A DNA stretch of 64,000 nt from assembly GCF_015222005.1 (NCBI RefSeq), contig NZ_JADFFL010000007.1, positions 124,001 to 188,000 on the forward strand, given 5' to 3'. The notes beneath the pieces were generated by a model. It was not told the DNA's origin, did not search any database, and saw only the letters and a program-made list of their open reading frames with translations. Made by a program: the position numbers and the translations under genes. Shown one piece after another: positions 35,128 to 44,843 of this stretch. Origin of the DNA: Mucilaginibacter myungsuensis (GTDB lineage Bacteria; Bacteroidota; Bacteroidia; Sphingobacteriales; Sphingobacteriaceae). Numbering within the stretch: position 1 is the stretch's first letter; every line of letters starts with the position of its first letter.

Positions 35128-38100
35128 TCAAAATCCTAACTGGATACCCATATTCACTACACGCTGATTGATGTACGCATCCCCGGCGGTATTGCTGGCG
35201 ATCTCAGGATCCTGTTGATACTTATTAAAGTTGGTCCACGTGAACAAGTTATACGCGCTCAAATACACACGCGCGTTATTCAGCTTGAACGGCAATAGCT
35301 TTGTCGGGAATTGATAACCCATGTCGATCGTTTTTAAACGCAGGTATTGCGCATTGATCAGCCAATAATCTGACGGATAAGCACTCGGGCTATTCACCGT
35401 AGTCGGGTTGCTGGTCAACCTCGGGAACTGCGCGTTATCTGCGTTAGATGGCGTCCAGGCTTGCTGATGTATCGGTTGGAACTGGCTTTGGAATGGTTCG
35501 ATACCGATGTTCTGGATGATAAAACTGTAGCCGAAAGAACCCTGGAACAATACACTAACGCTGAAACCTTTGTAGGCGGCGCTCAAATTTAGACCCATTG
35601 TTGTCATTGGTGGCGAACTTGGGTAACCTATAGCTTTTTGGTCGAACACGTTAATAAAGCCATCGCCGTTCAAGTCTTCGTATCTCAGGTCGCCGGGTTG
35701 TATCACTTGGCCGTTGTCAGGCACGGCAATATTCTTATTACCACCGTTACTGCCACCATTGGCGGCTTTATAAGTATTAATGGCGGCCACATCAGCAGCA
35801 GTATAATAACCCAGATAATGATAACCAAATGGCTGCCTGATCGGCTGACCTGTTCTTGCCAACCAAGGGTAAGCCGGCGAAGATTCGCTTTGGAACAGGA
35901 TCTTGTTACGTGCCAAAGACACCACCAAATTAGCCCCGTATTGCCAGTTGCCCGCATGCCCCTGGTAACCGAACTGCCCGTCGAAACCCTGGTTGCGAAC
36001 ACGGCCAATGTTTACGGCCGGCAGGCCAACACCCAATATCAGCGGAACGTTATTAGGGGTGATCAGCTGATCGTAACGCAGGTTGTTGAAGTAGTCGAAC
36101 GTTATAGACAGCGCGTTATCTTTAAGCAAGTTAACATCGATACCAATATTCAACTCCTTTTGCTTTTCCCAAACAACGTTCACGTTAGATAGGCTGCCCT
36201 CGTAATAAGTGGCATAATCGTTTGATGACGAGCCAAATTTATAGCCGCCGCCCTGCAAATAGTTTTGGTTATAGATATACTTATTACCCGGCGCGGCATC
36301 GATACCCACCATACCGTAAGATCCCCTAAGCTTTAACAAGCCTACGCCCGGCAGCAATTTCTTAAAGAACTCTTCTTTAGAGATAGCATAGCCTACCGAT
36401 ACAGCCGGGAACCAACCATACCGGTTATTCGCCGCAAACCTATCGGTACCGTTGTAAGACGCGCTGATATCGATCAGGTATTTATCGGCATAATGATAAC
36501 CGCCGCGCATGGATACACCGCGAAATTGAGCCGGCACACCAACCAGATCTTGCGTTAATCCCGGATTGGCACTGGCCGTTTGCGATTGTTGATTGAATAC
36601 CACCAGACCGTTAACGTGGTGCTTGTTAGCGAAAGTCCTGTCATACTCACCAAAAACCTTCAGGTTGACGTTGGTGGTATAGATATTTACGTTACCAGAG
36701 TAAAACTGCGTCGGGAAAACGTATCCGCCGTTAGGGTTCTTGGTTGTGGTTTGGGTTGCCGGATCATAATGATAAGATGGTATCGACCCATAATTACCCG
36801 TACCACGCGTAAATTGCTCAACGCTGCCATAAGCTATACTGCCCCTTGCAGAAAGGCCGTCTGTTATTTTGTCCAATTTTTGTTTAGCGGTGAACAAAAT
36901 GTTGTAATCCGTCCGTTTTGAATTTTGGTAACCGCCTGTGGCTATACGGGCATTTAACGTAGGCAAGTGACCACTGTTAAAACGCGAATAGGCATAAGCA
37001 TAACTACCATCAGGATTGATAAATGGCGCGGTAAATGGTGTCTGGCGCGAAAAATCAAATATCTCTGACAAAGCACTGGCCGCATTGGTGTTGGGTGAGT
37101 TTACGTTAGAGAAACGCGTGGTCACGTCCAGCATCAGGTCGAGCGTTTTGTTAGCTTTCAGATCCAGGTTAGAGCGGAAGTTGTAACGTTTAAAATTGTA
37201 ATTGTTGTCGATCTGTCCGCGCGGATCGGGGAAATGTTTCATCAAACCATTCTGATCAAGGAAACCGCCCGATATAAAGTACTTCACCTGCTCGGTACCG
37301 CCTGATATATCAAGGTTGGTATTTACCTGATAAGTGCTTTTGTTAAATATCTTATTGTACCAATCTACATTGGGGTGGCCGTATGGGTCGCTGCCGTTCT
37401 TAAATAATTCCAGATCTTGCTGGGTAAATTCAAGCGGCAAACCATCATTAGCCTGGGCTTGATTGATGAGCAATGCAGAATTATAAGCATCCAAAAATTT
37501 TGGCGTACGCGTAGGCGATTGCAAGCCACCCTCGGTACGTAAATTTACCTGTGGTTTACCTGCCTTACCACGGCGGGTGCTCACCACCAAAATACCGTTG
37601 GCGCCTTTGATACCATAAACAGCTGTAGTGGATGCATCCTTTAAGATGGAGATGCTCTCGATCTCGTTCACGTTGATCTGTTGCAGCTGATCGTAGGTAT
37701 ACTCCATATCATCAACAATGATCAGCGGGCGGTTACCGTCGGGGTTAAGCGAGCTGACACCACGGATAAAGAAATCGGATGCATCACGGCCCGGTTGCCC
37801 GGAAGTTTGGGTAGAAAAGAAACCCGGCAACCTGCCCGAAAGCGCATTCTGAACGTTTGCCGTAGGCACCGTACGGATGGCCGAAGCCTGGATCGAACTC
37901 ACTGCACCTGTACTGGTGATACGATTGGTTTTACCGTAAGCCACAACCATCACCTCATCCAAACCCTGTGCGTTGGATGCCAGTATGATATCGATGGTGC
38001 CTGTTCTGTTGGCCACACTAACCTCACGGGCGGTATAACCTACGAACGAGACCAACAATAGGTTAGATGTCCCCCTCAGCGTGATGGCGAATTTACCGTT

Positions 38101-38268
38101 GGCATCGGCAGCTACGCTATTATTGGCAACGCCTTTCTCTAACACGGTAGCACCGGGCAGCACCCCACCGGCATCGCGCACCACACCCGTCACCGTACGG
38201 CTTTGGGCGAACGCCAATGCGGGTATCAGCGTGATGATCACAAGGCAAAAAAGTATTATTCTTCTCAT
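35128..38268 (-). CDS. SusC-like TonB-dependent outer-membrane transporter (1)
   Basis: About 1046 residues from the ATG at 38268, giving signal peptide MRRIILFCLVIITLIPALAFAQ. Order: carboxypeptidase-regulatory-like domain (TVTGVVRDAGGVLPGATV), a TonB-box region with DEVMVVAYG, plug domain with PLIIVDDMEY and the SusC signature STTAVYGIKGANGILVVSTRRG, then the 22-strand barrel ending in VNMGIQLGF. SusC proteins import oligosaccharides with a SusD lid. It is the third TonB/SusD gene in a row after a SusC-SusD pair, 35 bases on. Its natural partner is probably the SusD at the far upstream end of the operon. Confidence 0.93.
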   Translation of the reverse strand: MRRIILFCLVIITLIPALAFAQSRTVTGVVRDAGGVLPGATVLEKGVANNSVAADANGKFAITLRGTSNLLLVSFVGYTAREVSVANRTGTIDIILASNAQGLDEVMVVAYGKTNRITSTGAVSSIQASAIRTVPTANVQNALSGRLPGFFSTQTSGQPGRDASDFFIRGVSSLNPDGNRPLIIVDDMEYTYDQLQQINVNEIESISILKDASTTAVYGIKGANGILVVSTRRGKAGKPQVNLRTEGGLQSPTRTPKFLDAYNSALLINQAQANDGLPLEFTQQDLELFKNGSDPYGHPNVDWYNKIFNKSTYQVNTNLDISGGTEQVKYFISGGFLDQNGLMKHFPDPRGQIDNNYNFKRYNFRSNLDLKANKTLDLMLDVTTRFSNVNSPNTNAASALSEIFDFSRQTPFTAPFINPDGSYAYAYSRFNSGHLPTLNARIATGGYQNSKRTDYNILFTAKQKLDKITDGLSARGSIAYGSVEQFTRGTGNYGSIPSYHYDPATQTTTKNPNGGYVFPTQFYSGNVNIYTTNVNLKVFGEYDRTFANKHHVNGLVVFNQQSQTASANPGLTQDLVGVPAQFRGVSMRGGYHYADKYLIDISASYNGTDRFAANNRYGWFPAVSVGYAISKEEFFKKLLPGVGLLKLRGSYGMVGIDAAPGNKYIYNQNYLQGGGYKFGSSSNDYATYYEGSLSNVNVVWEKQKELNIGIDVNLLKDNALSITFDYFNNLRYDQLITPNNVPLILGVGLPAVNIGRVRNQGFDGQFGYQGHAGNWQYGANLVVSLARNKILFQSESSPAYPWLARTGQPIRQPFGYHYLGYYTAADVAAINTYKAANGGSNGGNKNIAVPDNGQVIQPGDLRYEDLNGDGFINVFDQKAIGYPSSPPMTTMGLNLSAAYKGFSVSVLFQGSFGYSFIIQNIGIEPFQSQFQPIHQQAWTPSNADNAQFPRLTSNPTTVNSPSAYPSDYWLINAQYLRLKTIDMGYQFPTKLLPFKLNNARVYLSAYNLFTWTNFNKYQQDPEIASNTAGDAYINQRVVNMGIQLGF

Positions 38269-38303
38269 AACAGTCTTTTTGATCTTTAAATAATTGTGTC
38301 GGT

Positions 38304-40088
38304 TTACCATCCCGGGTTTTGTTTCATATTGGGATTTTTGGCAACCTCGTTATAAGGTATAGGGTGCAGGTACTGCTTTTGGGTAAAAGTGGTCTTTAAT
38401 ATGTCCTTATAGTTATAACTCAAGGCCGAGCCTACTTTTACAATAGAAACCCCTCTGCGTGGCTGGTTCATTACCGTTTCGGCTATCTTCCAGCGGCGGA
38501 TATCAAAAAAGCGGCGCTCTTCAAAAGCAAATTCGATACGCCACTCGTTCTGTATGGCGGCACGCATCTCGTCTTTGGTCATGTTCAATTTCAGACCATA
38601 ATTACCGCCCAATCCTGGGTCTATACCGGCCCGTTGCCTGATCGCGTATAGTTGGTTGTAAACATCGGCCTGCGGTGTGCCTTCCACTTCGTTCCTGGCC
38701 TCGGCAAAGCTTAGCAATACATCAGCATACCTAAACACTACCCAATCGGCCGGATGGCTCACGAAAACAGTACCCGACTCTGACGGACCGGTAAACTTGC
38801 GCGAATAATAGCCCGATACGGTTTGCTGGATAGCTCCGCCCGGTTTACTTTGGCCTCCCTCAAATGTCTCGAGGTTGGTGTTCAACCAGCGGGATCCGTT
38901 GTATAAAATGGTTGATGCCAGGCGCGGATCGCGTTTTGGGGTAGATGTGATCGCATATGGATCGGCAATGTTATAACCCGAGCCGGCCGCATTTATCGCC
39001 AGGCCGTTCTGCATCGGGAAAGCATCTACCAACTCCTGCGTAGGGCTGGTATTGCCGCCGCCACCTACCTGGAAACCGACCGGACCATTGTTATTCTCGA
39101 TGCTGGTATTCATCCCGGTAGGCCTGATCATGATCAGTTCGCGATTGTTCTGCGTAGTGAAGATGGCCCGATAGTCAGCGTTCAATCCATAAGTGCCTAA
39201 ATTGATCACGGCTTGGGCGGCGTTGGCGGCTTGCAACCATCTGTCGGCAACTGCGCCGGCGCTTACGTCGGTATAGCCTGTTAAAGGATTGCCCGCTTGT
39301 ACATTGCCACCATTGAACAGCGGACTTGCGGCCAACAACAACGCTTTAGCTTTTAAAGTAAGCGCGGCACCTTTGGTAACCCTATAATTATCAGCATCGG
39401 GCGTGGCCAGCGGGTAGCGCAAAAGGCTATCTTTAACGGCATCGCACTCGCTCACGATGTATTTAATGCAATCGGCAAAGCTGCTGCGCGGCAGCGCAAC
39501 ATTATCCTGAATATTGTAAACTTTGTTGCCTATCAGAGGTACACCGCCATAACGTTTAACCAGCTCGTAGTAAAAATAGGCGCGTAAAAACCGGGCCTCG
39601 CTTTGCCAAACGTAACGCATAGGCACACCCGGAGCAGTAGCTGTTGCCACGCCATTATTCACAAAGCCTTTTACCGGCACCACCGGGATACCGTTGATGA
39701 ACTCGTTAGCGATACGGATACCACTATAAAAAGATGAAGGCGTATTGCCTGGGGTCGACTCTTCCCAAACATTTTCATTTGCCGGGAAGCTTAATGAGTT
39801 GACTGCGTTGGTAGATATCTGCGCCACGGCAGATTGATTGATCCTGGCCGATACGGCGTCGTCTGCCGCGGCATCTAAATAATCGCCCCCTACCCTGTTA
39901 TGCCCGTTCTTTACTACGGCATACACGCCAAACAAATAACCTTGCGCAGCCTCGCCCGCCGAGTCGAGCGGATTAAAAATGTAATAACTGGTCTGTTTAT
40001 CTACCGGAAAATTTTCTGACTTACGGCAAGCTACCGTACCTGCCGCCACCAGCACTATAAATAATATCTTGTTGATATGATGTCTCAT
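38304..40088 (-). CDS. SusD-like glycan-binding lipoprotein (1)
   Basis: About 594 residues from the ATG at 40088 (MRHHINKILFIVLVAAGTVAC, lipobox TVAC). SusD features: TPR-like helices (RFLRAYFYYELVKRYGGVPL), YNQLYAIRQRAGI, and the C-terminal NEWRIEFAFEERRFFDIRRWK and YLHPIPYNEV segments. It is the surface lid that binds oligosaccharides for the SusC encoded just upstream (gap 13 bases from the SusC stop), a canonical SusC-SusD pair. Confidence 0.93.
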   Translation of the reverse strand: MRHHINKILFIVLVAAGTVACRKSENFPVDKQTSYYIFNPLDSAGEAAQGYLFGVYAVVKNGHNRVGGDYLDAAADDAVSARINQSAVAQISTNAVNSLSFPANENVWEESTPGNTPSSFYSGIRIANEFINGIPVVPVKGFVNNGVATATAPGVPMRYVWQSEARFLRAYFYYELVKRYGGVPLIGNKVYNIQDNVALPRSSFADCIKYIVSECDAVKDSLLRYPLATPDADNYRVTKGAALTLKAKALLLAASPLFNGGNVQAGNPLTGYTDVSAGAVADRWLQAANAAQAVINLGTYGLNADYRAIFTTQNNRELIMIRPTGMNTSIENNNGPVGFQVGGGGNTSPTQELVDAFPMQNGLAINAAGSGYNIADPYAITSTPKRDPRLASTILYNGSRWLNTNLETFEGGQSKPGGAIQQTVSGYYSRKFTGPSESGTVFVSHPADWVVFRYADVLLSFAEARNEVEGTPQADVYNQLYAIRQRAGIDPGLGGNYGLKLNMTKDEMRAAIQNEWRIEFAFEERRFFDIRRWKIAETVMNQPRRGVSIVKVGSALSYNYKDILKTTFTQKQYLHPIPYNEVAKNPNMKQNPGW

Positions 40089-40101
40089 GTCCGTCATTCT
40101 T

Positions 40102-43100
40102 TTAAAGTTTTACACTGATACCTGCGTTAAACACCCGCTGTATAGGGTAATTATTAGGCGTAACCTCAGGATCTAACTGAGGGAAGCCCGAAACGGTAGC
40201 CAGGTTCTGTCCGTTAACAAACACCCGCAACCCGGCTATATGCAAATTCTTGGTCACGCTGTATGGCAGGGTGTAAGCTATCTCCGCGTTCTTCACGCGC
40301 ATGTAATCACCATTCTTTAGGTAGAAAGTGGAGAACAGGCCATTGTTAGGCAGCGCCGCCTGCGATAACCTTGGCAGCGATGCCGTCGCGGCGGTCTCCG
40401 GTGTCCAGCGGCCTGTAGATGCCTCGTAAGATTGACTTGGTTGCGCCTGGAAACCATCGAAACCGAATTGAGTAACCACGTTGGTCAGCGTACTGATCTG
40501 GCGGTTGCGCACACCTTGCAGGATCACGCTTGCGCTAAAGCCTTTGTAGTTAAAGCCAAGGGTGGTTCCGTAAAATACCAGCGGTTTGGTGCCGCCGATG
40601 GTCGACTGGTCAAATTGGTCAATGATGCCGTCATTGTTCAGGTCGGCATATTTAATATCGCCCGGTTGTGGTTGGTAGCCTGCAATGTGCGGGCTATTGG
40701 CTGCATCAGCTGCAGTTTGATACAAACCAAGTGATGTATAACCATAAAGTGTTCCGCTTACCGGCAGGCCGGTCAGTTGGTTCCATGGGAAAGGCGTCTT
40801 TAACTCATCGTTAAAAAGTATTTTTGATGTCTGTACGTTAATGTTACCGGTAACAAAGTAATTGAAGTTATTGATGTGGTTACGGTACGTCAACGAGAAC
40901 TCACCACCCTGGTAAAGGTTGCGGCCAATATTCTCGAAAGTGTAGGGGATACCCAATAAAGCGATGCTGTTACCGCGATACCTCAACAGATCAGAGTATT
41001 TATCGCGATAGTAATCGGCAGTAAATTGGATAGTGTTATTGAATAGGCTCAAATCCATTCCTACATCAATCTTCTGCCCTTTTTCCCAGGTGATGAACGG
41101 GTTAGCTAACGTGTTAGCATAGAAATAGTAATTGGTATTGTAGTTAGCACCTACCGGGTAACTTTTGTTGTTGTTATTATTGCCATAGGTTTGCACATAG
41201 GTATAATAAAGCTCGGCACGTGACGATATATTGTTACTGCCCGTACGTGCGTAAGTGGCTCTCCATTTCCACGAGGTTATCCAGCTTAAACTTTTCATAA
41301 ACTCCTCGTTAGCCATTTGCCAACCGGCACCGAAAGCATAAAAATTATCATACTGGCTGCCCGGTGGGTAACGGTTATCTCCGCTACGGGTGATAGCAGC
41401 CTCGATAAAGTACTTCTCGTTATAATTGTAAGCGCCTTTTAGTGCAATGTTGTTAACGTCCTCAGAAAGATCATAGTTAGTTGCCAGCGATTTAATATCG
41501 AACAAAGCCGAACCACTCACATTGTGCTGACCGAACGAGCGCACATAATTTAACGATGCCTGCCCGAATGATTGGCGCGAAGTGTAAACCGTATTAAAGA
41601 TATTGCTTTGCGCGCGTTGGCTACCGTAAATAGTGTAAGTACTGTCCCTGTTGTAGCTGAACACCGAGTTACCCAAACTGCGGTTAAGTGCGGTGATAGA
41701 TTGATAAGATAAGTTCCCCTTCAACTTAGCCGACAGACCCGGCGTTACGCCCTTAAGATCGTAATTGATATCCAGGTTGGCCAAAATATCGTCGGTATTG
41801 TTTTGGGTGTAGCCCGAGTATTGCGACATGGCCAGCAGGTTGCTCTGGTAATTTACGTTACCACCGAATGACCCGTCAGGGTTACGTACCGGATATGCCA
41901 GGCTTGGCGTGCTGTATAAGGCATTCAATACGTCCTGGTATCCCGGGCCCGGTTGATTAGTAGTTTGGATACGGCCGAACAATTGCAGGTCGACATATAA
42001 ATTTTTGTTCACCTGCACACCCACATCCGAGTTGATGATGTAGCGGCTCAGGTCGGTATTAGTGTTATACGATACGTCGTCGGCCGTTTTAAATATCCCG
42101 CCCTGGTTAAAGTAACCCAGGTTTACCGAGTATTTAGCCACCGCGGTACCGCCATTAATGTTAAGTTTATACGACGACATTGGCGACTGATCCTTCAGAA
42201 TAGTTTTGAACCAGTTGACATCCGGGCGACGGTATGGATCCGTGCCATTGCGGAAGGCGTTGAAATCCACGTCCGAAAATTGAGCCGGTTTGCCGTCGCT
42301 GGTCAGCGTCTCGTTCAACAGGTAAGCATATTGGTAAGCAGGCAATGGCTTAGGCAAGTTGATAGATGATTGCAAGCCCGCTGCTGCCGTGAAAGTGATA
42401 CGGGGTTTACCCAACTCGCCACGTTTGGTGGTCACCAATATCACCGGCTTAGAGCTGTTCATACCCAGCAATATGGTAGACAGACCGTCTTTCAATACCG
42501 ATATCGATTCGATACTTTCAGGGTCAAGTGAAGATATCTCACGTTGTACACCGTCGATAACGGTGATGGGTTGCTGGCCGCGTACCGAAACGTCTATCTC
42601 GGCATTGTCCGAGCTTACATTGTTGTTCGATGAACCATTTACCAGGTTAACCCCAATGATAGAGCCTGACGAAAGCGCAGCACCGTTAAACGTAGTGAAG
42701 CCCCGCATCTGCTTGGTATAAACACCGGCCAGTTGCCCGGGGAACGCGTAAGTATAAAGCGATGCCGGCGTAGTGGTGAGTTGGTTGGTGTAGATGGTTG
42801 CGACCGAGCCAAGCAAACCGCTTTTTTTGGTAGTGCCATACAACACATCCAAAGTTTGCGGCGACTTTAAAAAGCTGTCGTTCAGCTTTACCACCATATC
42901 GGTTTTAGCCTTTACCACGTTAATCAAATGGTCGGGCGCACTAATAGTGAGCGTAGCGCCCAGCGCAACGTCGGCCTCGAATTTGCCGCTGGCATCGGTG
43001 GTGAACGTTTGCGTTTTACCCGCCACTTTAATGGTGGCCCCTTTTAACGGCTGACTGTATTCGTCCAGCACCACACCGCTTATCCAACCCGGACGGGTCG

Positions 43101-43194
43101 GGGTATCCTGAGCGGCGGCAGGATCCATTTTTGCCGCTAATAACAGCAAAGCCAGCATCCCCGTCAGGCATTTTTTTGAGTAGCAATATTGCAT
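40102..43194 (-). CDS. SusC-like TonB-dependent transporter (2), divergent plug
   Basis: 1030 residues. Signal peptide (about 1-28, ending AAAQ), regulatory-like domain (GWISGVVLDEYSQPLKGATIKV), a plug domain and a long barrel ending FNAGISVKL. The usual motifs are altered: the TonB-box area reads SPQTLDVLYGTTKKSG, and the signature YGxxGANGVILVTTKRG reads LLGMNSSKPVILVTTKRG. The plug also has an insertion rich in Asn/Ser (NLVNGSSNNNVSSDNAEIDVSVRGQQ). It is immediately followed by its SusD. It belongs to a divergent SusC subgroup. Confidence 0.9.
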   Translation of the reverse strand: MQYCYSKKCLTGMLALLLLAAKMDPAAAQDTPTRPGWISGVVLDEYSQPLKGATIKVAGKTQTFTTDASGKFEADVALGATLTISAPDHLINVVKAKTDMVVKLNDSFLKSPQTLDVLYGTTKKSGLLGSVATIYTNQLTTTPASLYTYAFPGQLAGVYTKQMRGFTTFNGAALSSGSIIGVNLVNGSSNNNVSSDNAEIDVSVRGQQPITVIDGVQREISSLDPESIESISVLKDGLSTILLGMNSSKPVILVTTKRGELGKPRITFTAAAGLQSSINLPKPLPAYQYAYLLNETLTSDGKPAQFSDVDFNAFRNGTDPYRRPDVNWFKTILKDQSPMSSYKLNINGGTAVAKYSVNLGYFNQGGIFKTADDVSYNTNTDLSRYIINSDVGVQVNKNLYVDLQLFGRIQTTNQPGPGYQDVLNALYSTPSLAYPVRNPDGSFGGNVNYQSNLLAMSQYSGYTQNNTDDILANLDINYDLKGVTPGLSAKLKGNLSYQSITALNRSLGNSVFSYNRDSTYTIYGSQRAQSNIFNTVYTSRQSFGQASLNYVRSFGQHNVSGSALFDIKSLATNYDLSEDVNNIALKGAYNYNEKYFIEAAITRSGDNRYPPGSQYDNFYAFGAGWQMANEEFMKSLSWITSWKWRATYARTGSNNISSRAELYYTYVQTYGNNNNNKSYPVGANYNTNYYFYANTLANPFITWEKGQKIDVGMDLSLFNNTIQFTADYYRDKYSDLLRYRGNSIALLGIPYTFENIGRNLYQGGEFSLTYRNHINNFNYFVTGNINVQTSKILFNDELKTPFPWNQLTGLPVSGTLYGYTSLGLYQTAADAANSPHIAGYQPQPGDIKYADLNNDGIIDQFDQSTIGGTKPLVFYGTTLGFNYKGFSASVILQGVRNRQISTLTNVVTQFGFDGFQAQPSQSYEASTGRWTPETAATASLPRLSQAALPNNGLFSTFYLKNGDYMRVKNAEIAYTLPYSVTKNLHIAGLRVFVNGQNLATVSGFPQLDPEVTPNNYPIQRVFNAGISVKL

Positions 43195-43304
43195 AGGATC
43201 AGATCTTTTTAATGATTTATAAGCATGGCTATGGCAATGCCCCGCGTTTTTGCGGGCCGGTTTTGCCGTTGGCCGGTCTGTGTTGATATAAGTTATTTGC
43301 TATG

Positions 43305-44342
43305 TTATGGGCACCTGAATCTAAAGGTGAAAGGCGCTGCCGAATTGCCATAACCAACCTTTATAGAGCCATCTGCATTGGTCACAAAGTAGGTCATACT
43401 GGCGATCGTCTGCCCATCGGCTGCGCTAAAGAATTTTTTGGGCCAGAACGTCAGTTTATAAAAACCACTCCCCGCCGGCGACTGCACCATTCTGGTCTTA
43501 TCGGTCTGCTCGCAAACGGTGATCGTTTTACCATCGCTCGTAGTTCCGGTCGCGCATAGGTAGACCACTTGCGATCCTTTAAGCGCGGTATTGGTCAGGT
43601 TGTCATTATACGCAATGGTCACAATATCATTATCTAACGATTTTGGCGGATCGATGGTAGTTAATTGCGGATTGCAAAAATCAACCATATCGCCTGAACC
43701 TCCTGTTACCGAAAAGCAACTGGTGGTAAATTGGTTGTAATATTGTGCGGTTACACCGTACCCTGCATCGGTTGTGGATGGGTTCTCGGTCAAACCATCG
43801 CTGGAGTTGGCCACTACGAATGATAGTTTCACCATCGTTGGGTTATCATCGGCAGCAACTTTCAGCTTCACATCTATATTAGCCGTAATCTCTTCATTAC
43901 TGATGTATTTGATACCTACATCGGTCTGCATCACCACCCATTCCAGATCATCGATCAGGTTACCGGCCAGCCCGAATTTTTCTCTTAAAGCTACTTCCCA
44001 GGTAAGCCCATTGCTGTTAGGGCAGATAGTACCGGCAGGCATAAAAACCATATTGCCTTCGCCTTTACCACCACCATAAGTAGCTGTCATATTTTGGCGG
44101 CCTTTCCAACCCTTAGGCATCAATACGGCCATAATGAAATTGCTGACGTGGGGATTAAAATCGCCAAAGCCGGGTTTAACATCAAGCGTTAACTTAATGG
44201 GGACGATCTCGCCCACTGTGGCCGAAGGCGGCATGGTTAACGAGGATATTTTTGTGTGGCAAAAAGCTAAAACCACCCCAAGCAGTATCAGTGTGCAGCA
44301 TCTCCACAAATACTTTCCTTTAATATGTAAACGTGTTCTCAT
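43305..44342 (-). CDS. DUF4961-like surface protein
   Basis: 345 residues with an N-terminal hydrophobic leader ending VVLAFCHTKIS, so a lipoprotein with Cys at about 28. The mature part is all-beta: TVGEIVPIKLTLDVKPGF, then LMPKGWKGRQN and WPKKFFSAADGQTIASMTYFVTNADGS. This matches the Bacteroidota family DUF4961 as I know it, found next to SusC/D and DUF5004 genes and probably a surface glycan-binding or SusE-like accessory. It lies between DUF5004-like and SusC genes in the operon. Family call fairly sure; function inferred. Confidence 0.65.
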   Translation of the reverse strand: MRTRLHIKGKYLWRCCTLILLGVVLAFCHTKISSLTMPPSATVGEIVPIKLTLDVKPGFGDFNPHVSNFIMAVLMPKGWKGRQNMTATYGGGKGEGNMVFMPAGTICPNSNGLTWEVALREKFGLAGNLIDDLEWVVMQTDVGIKYISNEEITANIDVKLKVAADDNPTMVKLSFVVANSSDGLTENPSTTDAGYGVTAQYYNQFTTSCFSVTGGSGDMVDFCNPQLTTIDPPKSLDNDIVTIAYNDNLTNTALKGSQVVYLCATGTTSDGKTITVCEQTDKTRMVQSPAGSGFYKLTFWPKKFFSAADGQTIASMTYFVTNADGSIKVGYGNSAAPFTFRFRCP

Positions 44343-44366
44343 TTAAGGTCTGTTTAATGGTCAGTT

Positions 44367-44807
44367 TTATTCTTTTACTAAAGTGTAGACGTAGTTATTT
44401 AAAGTACAGCCGGGGCTGAACGTCAACGTAAGCTGCCTTGCCCCGCCCGATACGGGGTAGTTAAAAGCTGTTGATACAGGGGTTCCGCCGTTAGCCGTAA
44501 AGGTGATCTTGAACGGATAATTAGGATCATCGAAAGCGTACTTACCATCTTTACTTGCTACAAAAGGCAGCGGGTTGACCAGAGTGTACGCCCCCTTGGC
44601 ATCAAACTTTACCCTGAATTGCGAGTAATCTATCAGCGGTATCAGATCGGTACCGTTGCGTGATGCCTTGATCACCTTCCAACTCCCCGAAATATCCTTT
44701 ACCGACTCGGCCGAGGGCAGCACCCTATCCACCTTGCAAGATGCCAGCCCCAGGGTTATGAGTCCGATAAGCAAATAGGCGTGCCCTATCTTGAAAAAAT
44801 TATCCAT
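44367..44807 (-). CDS. DUF5004-like lipoprotein
   Basis: 146 residues with lipoprotein signal (MDNFFKIGHAYLLIGLITLGLASC). The mature domain starts DISGSWKVIKASRNGTDLIPL and continues with short beta strands, a lipocalin-like small barrel as in DUF5004. 24 bases upstream of the DUF4961-like gene and 36 after the SusD gene. Role probably glycan binding or assembly on the cell surface; not known. Confidence 0.7.
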   Translation of the reverse strand: MDNFFKIGHAYLLIGLITLGLASCKVDRVLPSAESVKDISGSWKVIKASRNGTDLIPLIDYSQFRVKFDAKGAYTLVNPLPFVASKDGKYAFDDPNYPFKITFTANGGTPVSTAFNYPVSGGARQLTLTFSPGCTLNNYVYTLVKE

Positions 44808-44843
44808 ATATCTATGCTCTTAATATTTAAACCTTTATATTCT

